Shown here one piece after another: positions 1-4,700 of a stretch of 6,853 nt of DNA. The notes under the pieces are model-generated. The model was not told the origin of the DNA and did no database searches. It saw only the letters and a list, made by a program, of their open reading frames with translations. The stretch covers positions 1 through 6,853 of the forward strand of contig CANNMN010000070.1 of the NCBI GenBank assembly GCA_947505885.1, read 5' to 3'. The DNA comes from Rickettsiales bacterium. Lineage in GTDB: Bacteria > Pseudomonadota > Alphaproteobacteria > Rickettsiales > UBA1997. Made by a program: the position numbers and the translations under genes. How positions within the stretch are numbered: the first letter of the stretch is position 1; each line of letters begins with the position of its first letter.

Positions 1-1
1 A

Positions 2-211
2 ATCGCGATCCATCATTGAAAAAATTTCTTTATAAAAACTCTTCTTGTAAAGGTTCAAAATAGAGCTGTAAAGACCGGGTCTGTAAATGATGAAGAAACC
101 CTTCGCAGCCGACTCATAGTCAATTTTTAGCACCAAAATTATAATTTTTTTAAGCTCTTTTATAAAACCAAAAGGGATGAATTGGCTGAGTTGGGAAGTT
201 GTTGAATTCGC
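2..211 (-). other. Open frame running off the left edge; doubtful partial gene
   Basis: This minus-strand frame stays open for 70 codons after the TAA at 212-214 and continues past the window edge. It has no ATG near its beginning; the first plausible starts are TTG at 134-136 and the adjacent GTG at 131-133. The translation from there reads LVLKIDYESAAKGFFIIYRP and then continues with a Lys/Tyr/Phe-rich stretch, which I do not recognise. The three plus-strand frames here close quickly. In AT-rich DNA 70 open codons can arise by chance, and the frame lies directly behind the acpP terminator with no visible ribosome binding site. It does not resemble the start of fabF, the gene that commonly follows acpP. 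I see nothing else in positions 1-230. Confidence 0.2.
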
Positions 212-233
212 TTAGATTGTGTGTTTTAGGCAT

Positions 234-271
234 AAAAAAAGCCCCCGAGAATTTCTTCTCGGGGGCTTTTT
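234..271 (-). terminator. Rho-independent terminator of acpP
   Basis: A perfect 11-bp stem (241-251 with 256-266, GCCCCCGAGAA against its complement) closes a 4-base loop. It is flanked by seven A on the left (234-240) and five T on the right (267-271). Read on the minus strand it is a GC-rich hairpin followed by seven U, directly downstream of acpP. The T run on the other side means it could also stop plus-strand transcription. Confidence 0.9.
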
Positions 272-295
272 AATTAAGGTTTTTGGCCTTAATTA
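271..295 (-). other. Second hairpin spanning the acpP stop codon
   Basis: A perfect 9-bp inverted repeat, TAATTAAGG (271-279) and CCTTAATTA (287-295), surrounds a 7-base loop. The acpP stop codon (293-295) is part of one arm. It sits just upstream of the GC-rich terminator, so the acpP transcript would end in two stacked hairpins. The stem is AT-rich and weaker than the terminator. A role in 3'-end stability is only an inference. Confidence 0.5.
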
Positions 296-535
296 CATAT
301 TTTCAGAAATGTATTTTGTCGCGCTGCCCACAGTTGTGATTTTTTCAGCGGCTTCATCAGGAATTTCAATTCCGAATTCTTCTTCAAAGGCCATTACGAG
401 TTCAACTTGATCAAGGCTATCTGCGCCGAGATCATCAATAAAGCTTGCTACTTCAGTTACTTTTACTTCTTCAACGCCTAAGTGGTTGATGATGATTTTT
501 TTTACTCTGTCAAAAATCTCGTTGTTATTGGTCAT
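293..535 (-). CDS. acpP: Acyl carrier protein
   Basis: This 80-residue acidic protein is the cytosolic carrier that holds growing acyl chains as thioesters on a 4'-phosphopantetheine arm during type II fatty acid synthesis. The attachment site is visible as [14 protein letters not shown], with Ser40 the modified residue in the invariant D-S-L motif. The following helix II (about 40-55) is rich in Glu/Asp and is the face recognised by Fab enzymes and holo-ACP synthase. [16 protein letters not shown] (54-69) is the usual helix II/III segment. Length is normal for the family (about 77-85). The ATG at 533-535 gives the expected N-terminus, but the upstream bases contain no Shine-Dalgarno sequence. 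It is preceded by a 138-base spacer with a candidate promoter and followed by a strong terminator, so it appears to be transcribed alone, without the usual fabG or fabF neighbours on the sides seen here. Confidence 0.97.
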   Translation of the reverse strand: MTNNNEIFDRVKKIIINHLGVEEVKVTEVASFIDDLGADSLDQVELVMAFEEEFGIEIPDEAAEKITTVGSATKYISENM

Positions 536-618
536 AAAATTGTTGGTTGTTAGGGAAAAAATTAAACTTGAGTTAAACTGCCTTCCATCCTAGAAAACAA
601 AGGGGCCAAGGCAAGCTA

Positions 619-647
619 ATTATCGAAAATTAAATAGCAAATTTAAA
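619..647 (-). promoter_or_regulatory. Candidate sigma-70-type promoter for acpP
   Basis: On the minus strand TTTAAA (642-647) and GATAAT (619-624) are separated by 17 bases, matching 4/6 and 5/6 of the consensus -35 and -10 hexamers. Transcription would begin near 612, giving a leader of about 75 bases before the acpP ATG. The region is AT-rich, so chance matches are likely. The spacer of 138 bases after sppA makes a separate acpP promoter reasonable. Confidence 0.35.
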
Positions 648-673
648 ACTGCCGACTGCTTCGATAGTCTAAA

Positions 674-1597
674 TTACTGCATCACCGCCATTAATTTATG
701 TTGGGAATTTTTGCTTTGCGCTCCATTAAAAAATGGAACAAGTCCAAAGAAGCGATCAAGAATTTTATTTTCTTTCTCTATGATTTCTATTTTGTGAACG
801 GGCAATTTTTTGGTGTCGATCTTCTTAGTTTCTAGATAAGTTAGAGCTGAATCTTTATTGCCGATTTCATCAATCAGTCCGACGGCTAAAGCTTGTCTGC
901 CTGTAAATATTCTTCCGTCTAAAGATTCCTTAATAAATTTTGGATTAAGGCGATTTCCTCTCCTCTCTTTCACTAATCCCGAGAAAAATTGATAAGAGTC
1001 TGAAATTGATTCTCTAATAACCTTATCTACTGCTGGAGATGATTTTTCAAACATCGAGGGAGCGCCCTTGAGGGGAGAAGATTTATATGTATTAAATTTC
1101 ACTCCGAGTTTTTGAGCTAAATCAGTTACTTCTGGCGACTCCATTAATACTCCGACCGATCCAGTTAATGTACCATTGTAAGCTATGATGTGGTCAGAGG
1201 CAATTGCGGCCATGTAGCCACCGGAGGCGGCGAGCGATTCCATTACGACAACAATTGGTTTGTTTGTGGCGATTGCGCGTAGTTCGTTAAACAGCATTTC
1301 ACTGCCGACTATTCCACCACCAGGGCTGTTAATATTTACAATAACCGCCTTCACTGACTTGTCTGCAGCTAACTCAGCGAGCACCTCGCTTCTGAATTCA
1401 TTCTCAAAAATAATGCCTTCGATTTTGATGTCGGCGATGTAATCGCTTTCAATCGCATTGCTTGTTAAGTTGTTACCAAAAATTGCTTTGAACAAAACAA
1501 TCAGAGCAAAAACCCCAAACAAGAGGGCAAGGTTTTTCCATTTGTGAACCTTGTTTTTGAGATAAATCAGAGCGGCGAGGTGATCGTTGTTAGACAT
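674..1597 (-). CDS. sppA: Signal peptide peptidase SppA (S49 serine protease), short type
   Basis: This 307-residue protein belongs to the S49 family of membrane-bound peptidases that degrade cleaved signal peptides. A single hydrophobic segment at about 22-40 acts as an N-terminal anchor, placing the protease domain outside the cytoplasmic membrane. SPGGG at 91-95 is the conserved strand-turn of the ClpP/crotonase-like fold. ASGGYMAA carries the likely nucleophile Ser125. Lys177 (in SSPLKGAPS) lies 52 residues further, the same spacing as Ser147-Lys199 of Bacillus subtilis SppA, so it is the probable general base; Lys172 is an alternative. LTGSVGVLME (144-153) and DGRIFTGRQALAVGLIDEIG (227-246) are further family signatures. 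It is a single-domain enzyme, unlike the tandem E. coli SppA of about 618 residues. The ATG lies 10 bases after the rpsA stop with no Shine-Dalgarno sequence, suggesting co-transcription and perhaps translational coupling with rpsA. Confidence 0.93.
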   Translation of the reverse strand: MSNNDHLAALIYLKNKVHKWKNLALLFGVFALIVLFKAIFGNNLTSNAIESDYIADIKIEGIIFENEFRSEVLAELAADKSVKAVIVNINSPGGGIVGSEMLFNELRAIATNKPIVVVMESLAASGGYMAAIASDHIIAYNGTLTGSVGVLMESPEVTDLAQKLGVKFNTYKSSPLKGAPSMFEKSSPAVDKVIRESISDSYQFFSGLVKERRGNRLNPKFIKESLDGRIFTGRQALAVGLIDEIGNKDSALTYLETKKIDTKKLPVHKIEIIEKENKILDRFFGLVPFFNGAQSKNSQHKLMAVMQ

Positions 1598-1607
1598 GAA
1601 CTAGTTC

Positions 1608-3320
1608 TTAATCTGTTGTTTTAAGTGATCCTAAAACATCACCAGCAAGTGAGCCTATTGTTGTTCCGCTGCTTCCATCTTCTGAGTAAAGATGAGCTTC
1701 TTGTTCTTCATCTTCCATGTCTTTGATGGATAGAAGAAGCTTGCCGTTAGCCTGATTGAAGAGCATAACTTTCGCTTCGACGCGATCGCCAACTTCAAAC
1801 TTATCAGTTTTTTGATTTTGCTTATTTCTTGAGAGATCGAGTCTTTTGACGATTGCTTTGAGGCCAATATCAAGCTCAACTTCAACGAAATCTTTTTTCA
1901 CGCCAATTACGACGCAAGAAACGATCGCGCCTTCATGAATTTTTTGTAATTCAGCTTGGAAGTTTGAATTATCGAGCTGTTTGTGACCAAGAGAAATGCG
2001 TTCTTTTTCATAGTTGCTACCAAGGATAACGACTTTGATCAGACTGTCTTTTTTAAATTGCTTTACATTCTCTTCTGCAGTTCCTGAGCCGCCGATGTCA
2101 GAGATGTGAACTAGACCTTCAACTCCACTGTCGAAGCCAACAAATAAGCCAAATTCGGTGTAATTTTTTACAACGCCTTCAACCACATCACCAACATTAT
2201 GCTTCTCAGAGAATGCCTGCCAAGGATTCTTCTCGCACTGCTTCATGCCAAGAGAGATGCGATGATTTTCTGAATTCACATCCAAAACCATTACATCAAC
2301 TTCTTGCCCGGCAACGATTGCCTTGTTTGAAGAAGAGTTATTTTTGAGCCAACTCATTTCAGAAATATGAACTAGACCTTCAATGCCAGGTTCAATTTCA
2401 ACGAAGGCGCCGTAAGTGGTAATGTTGGTAACTTTACCTTTAAGAGTTGCGCCAACTTGATATCTTTGTGCAATCGAAGACCAAGGATTTTCTTGAAGCT
2501 GTTTCATGCCTAGAGAAACGCGCTTAGTTGCTTCGTCATATTTAATGACTTGAACTTTAATTTGCTGACCAACTTTAAGAGCTTCCGAAGGATGTTTAAC
2601 GCGACACCAAGAGATGTCTGTTAAGTGAAGAAGACCATCGAATGAACCAAAATCAACGAACGCACCGTAATCGGTAATATTTTTAACAATACCGTCTAAA
2701 GCATCGCCAACTCTGATCGTAGCAAGAACCTTATCTTTTTCGACGTTACGTTGTCCTTCAAGAACTGCACGACGAGAAACAACAACGTTTCCGCGAAGTT
2801 CATCGATTTTAAGAACGTATAATTTTTCAACTTTGTTGATGAGAAAATTGTCATCAGAAAGAAGGACGGTATCAACTTGACTGCGTGGTAAGAAACAAAT
2901 GATGCCATTAATGTCAGCAGCGTAGCCACCTTTAACGCGACCGATGATTGTGCCCTCAACGATAACTTTATCTTCAAGACAGTTTTTCAAGAAATGCCAA
3001 TTGATGTAGCGGCGAGCATTGTCGCGGCTGATGATTAGTTCACCTCTTCTGTTTTCGATGCGTTCTAGGAAGATGTCGACAACATCTCCTTCATTTATTT
3101 CGCCATCGCGTTTGAATTCCATGATGTCGATAAATCCGACTGATTTGGCTCCGATATCAACAGCAACACCTTTATCGGTAATGCCAACGATTACACCTTT
3201 TACGACTGTGCCTTCAACAAGTTTTTGACTGTCTTGTTCGTATTCTTCGAAAAGTTCAGCAAAGTTTTCTTGGGCAAAAGGAAGGTCCTGATGCTCTTTA
3301 GCATGTATTTTATTTGTCAT
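1608..3320 (-). CDS. rpsA: 30S ribosomal protein S1
   Basis: This 570-residue protein has six S1 (OB-fold) RNA-binding domains at about 35-99, 117-183, 204-273, 290-360, 376-446 and 462-533, the standard layout of proteobacterial S1. Domains 3 to 5 show the strongest motifs: DYGAFVDFGSFDGLLHLTDIS, TYGAFVEIEPGIEGLVHISEMSW and EFGLFVGFDSGVEGLVHISDI, each ending in a [VI]SLG.KQ strand. Domains 1 and 2 are more divergent, as expected for the ribosome-docking part. The protein binds AU-rich mRNA leaders and brings them to the 30S subunit, and it is essential in proteobacteria that have it. Its ATG is preceded by a pyrimidine-rich leader without a Shine-Dalgarno sequence and by a small GC hairpin. 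sppA follows after 10 bases. The usual upstream neighbour cmk is not present in the 250 bases before it. The acidic, Ser/Gly-rich tail (534-570) is normal for alphaproteobacterial S1. Confidence 0.97.
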   Translation of the reverse strand: MTNKIHAKEHQDLPFAQENFAELFEEYEQDSQKLVEGTVVKGVIVGITDKGVAVDIGAKSVGFIDIMEFKRDGEINEGDVVDIFLERIENRRGELIISRDNARRYINWHFLKNCLEDKVIVEGTIIGRVKGGYAADINGIICFLPRSQVDTVLLSDDNFLINKVEKLYVLKIDELRGNVVVSRRAVLEGQRNVEKDKVLATIRVGDALDGIVKNITDYGAFVDFGSFDGLLHLTDISWCRVKHPSEALKVGQQIKVQVIKYDEATKRVSLGMKQLQENPWSSIAQRYQVGATLKGKVTNITTYGAFVEIEPGIEGLVHISEMSWLKNNSSSNKAIVAGQEVDVMVLDVNSENHRISLGMKQCEKNPWQAFSEKHNVGDVVEGVVKNYTEFGLFVGFDSGVEGLVHISDIGGSGTAEENVKQFKKDSLIKVVILGSNYEKERISLGHKQLDNSNFQAELQKIHEGAIVSCVVIGVKKDFVEVELDIGLKAIVKRLDLSRNKQNQKTDKFEVGDRVEAKVMLFNQANGKLLLSIKDMEDEEQEAHLYSEDGSSGTTIGSLAGDVLGSLKTTD

Positions 3321-3348
3321 TGTGAGAGATATTTGAAGCCTTTGTGGC

Positions 3349-3366
3349 CCCCGAGATATTCTGGGG
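3349..3366 (-). promoter_or_regulatory. Hairpin in the rpsA leader, possible S1 autoregulatory element
   Basis: On the minus strand CCCCAGA, loop ATA, then TCT-C-GGGG forms a 7-bp stem with one bulged C, ending 28 bases before the rpsA ATG. It is one of few GC-rich stretches in an AT-rich leader. In E. coli the rpsA initiation region also lacks a canonical Shine-Dalgarno and folds into hairpins through which S1 represses its own synthesis. An equivalent role here is inference from position and structure. Confidence 0.35.
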
Positions 3367-3510
3367 AATTTGGGATGCCGGCTTCGGTTAGAAAGTTAGT
3401 AAAGTAAGAATTTTTCTAGACGAAAAACAGGTGGTGGAAACTAGTAATCAACTTTTTAAATGCAAACAAAGCTATCGCAACCTCAATCCCTGGTTCAAGC
3501 TAAGTAGAAA

Positions 3511-3539
3511 TCTTAAAAAATATTATTCGAGCGTCTCGA
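3511..3539 (-). terminator. Weak terminator-like hairpin after the nuclease fusion gene
   Basis: On the minus strand a 5-bp stem TCGAG/CTCGA with an ACG loop (3527-3539) is followed by AATAATATTTTTTAAG, about 32 bases beyond the stop of the nuclease gene. The stem is short, so termination may be incomplete and some transcription may continue into rpsA. The remaining intergenic sequence 3367-3510 holds no feature I can support; a promoter for rpsA presumably lies there. Confidence 0.35.
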
Positions 3540-3570
3540 CCTCCCTCAACCAAAGGGCATTATTTAGATT

Positions 3571-4521
3571 TTAGTAAGTTTCAACCAACCCACGATCGAG
3601 TAAAACCTGATTCAAATATTCCCCACTCTCTGCCACTTCCTCAACATTTCCTTTCCCAAAGAAAATATCAGCAACGTAACGCCCGTAAATGTCGGTTTTA
3701 TTTGTTCTCACAATTAGGAACGAAGAGTCTTTCAAAATTTTCTTTAAAGCTGCTGTCGCCTTCTTCCCTTCTGTTGTTTCTGCTTCTGCAGCATTGATTT
3801 TTGCAAGACGTAAAATCTCTCGGTGCTTAATCCCAAATCCTAGATCGAGCTTTACGTGGATTGTGTCACCGTCGACAACTCGTTCTAATTCAGCTTTGTA
3901 GGTGTAAGAACTCTTTGGTTGGTTAAGAGTTAAGGCTTGGAAAGAATCACTTTTGGACTGTCTGGAAGTGGCGTGGTTTTTTTCGAGAAGGATGTTGAAG
4001 CCTAGGTCTATTTCGCCTTCTTTGGTGGTTGTGTAGGTGAAGAGTTTGCCGCGGGTTACGCGAAGTTTTTTAATAATTTTTTCTGGGGAATTTTTTTGTT
4101 TCACTTTTTTTGTTCCACCAATTGCGCGTTGTAATTTGTCGGTGCTAAGATTTTTCTCGATTACTAAGCATTCAAGTTGGGCGCGAGTTTCGGCATCTTT
4201 TACAGCGATTAGATTTCGGTAGTGGCTCCAGCTTAGGGATTTTTCTTCGCTCGGTAATTTTGGGTAAGTTTTATAAAAGTTGTGCATTTGGTAGAGGGCA
4301 GTTCTAGCGATTGTCGTGTCTTTAACTAGCTGTCTAAAAAGCTCTTCGCCGTATCCAGAGCCTTTATTTTCTTTTAAGTTTGATTCGATTTCTTTGCCAA
4401 TTTCCCAGCTCATTACCACCTTTTCACGATTTACATCTCGGACAATATTTTTCTTCGTTTTGGCAATTGTTTTTTGAATTTTGACGAGAAGTTTTTTGTA
4501 ATTTTGGAGGGTAATTTGCAT
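3571..4521 (-). CDS. DUF1016-type N-terminal domain fused to a staphylococcal-nuclease-like domain
   Basis: The 316-residue product has two recognisable parts. Residues 5-135 match the DUF1016/YhcG N-terminal helical domain: SWEIGKEI (38-45), GYGEELFRQL (56-65) and the hallmark LSWSHYRNLIAVKDAETR (96-113). Residues 206-316 are an SNase-like OB-fold nuclease: VVDGDT (215-220), LRLAKINAAE (237-246) and DIYGR (277-281). Aligned to staphylococcal nuclease, the catalytic Arg35, Glu43 and Arg87 correspond to Arg238, Glu246 and Arg281, and Asp21 to Asp219. The metal ligand Asp40 is replaced by Asn243. There is no signal peptide, so it is probably cytoplasmic, unlike secreted thermonucleases. A linker region (about 141-205) contains FTYTTTKEGEIDLGFNI, which resembles the start of the SNase domain (YTYKAELER...LDLGFGI). 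Full YhcG proteins carry a PDDEXK nuclease after DUF1016; here an SNase domain takes that place. The role may be DNA or RNA processing or defence, but this is not shown. No Shine-Dalgarno precedes the ATG. Confidence 0.82.
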   Translation of the reverse strand: MQITLQNYKKLLVKIQKTIAKTKKNIVRDVNREKVVMSWEIGKEIESNLKENKGSGYGEELFRQLVKDTTIARTALYQMHNFYKTYPKLPSEEKSLSWSHYRNLIAVKDAETRAQLECLVIEKNLSTDKLQRAIGGTKKVKQKNSPEKIIKKLRVTRGKLFTYTTTKEGEIDLGFNILLEKNHATSRQSKSDSFQALTLNQPKSSYTYKAELERVVDGDTIHVKLDLGFGIKHREILRLAKINAAEAETTEGKKATAALKKILKDSSFLIVRTNKTDIYGRYVADIFFGKGNVEEVAESGEYLNQVLLDRGLVETY

Positions 4522-4572
4522 TGGGCTTAAGAGCTTGGGGTTAAAGGGTTGAAAAGGTTTTTATCTAAATTG

Positions 4573-4586
4573 TCCACTTAAGTGGA
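4573..4586. promoter_or_regulatory. 14-bp perfect palindrome between divergent genes, possible operator
   Basis: TCCACTTAAGTGGA is a perfect 14-bp palindrome, 51 bases upstream of the nuclease fusion ATG and 114 bases upstream of the PopZ-like ATG. A symmetric site between divergent genes is a typical place for a dimeric regulator. I found no convincing -35/-10 pair for either gene, so its position relative to the promoters is unknown. Chance occurrence cannot be excluded. Confidence 0.3.
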
Positions 4587-4614
4587 TTATTCACTTTTTT
4601 GCTAATTAAAAACC

Positions 4615-4648
4615 ACAACAGAGTTTTTTTCTGTGTTGTTATTTTTTT
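4615..4648 (+). other. Imperfect hairpin followed by a T run in the leader of the PopZ-like gene
   Basis: ACAACAGAG (4615-4623) pairs with CTGTGTTGT (4631-4639) apart from one G-G mismatch, around a seven-T loop, and is followed by A and seven T (4641-4648). It looks like a weak intrinsic terminator or attenuator 52 bases before the PopZ-like ATG. The low GC content and the mismatch make real termination doubtful. Confidence 0.25.
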
Positions 4649-4700
4649 GGTTTACTAAAAATTAAAATGCTTCAACTGATTCAAAATAATTTTCTTAAAA

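Noticed and set aside
219..410. Plus-strand open frame over the acpP terminator and 3' end
   Set aside because: It overlaps the terminator and the antisense of a clear acpP, and its protein has no family features.
1598..1607. Perfect 10-bp palindrome GAACTAGTTC between rpsA and sppA
   Set aside because: Too short and too expected by chance; it fills the whole 10-base gap and no regulator site is implied.
3432..3460. TTGTTT and TACTAG hexamers 17 bases apart as an rpsA promoter
   Set aside because: The -10 match is only 3/6 and similar pairs occur widely in AT-rich DNA.
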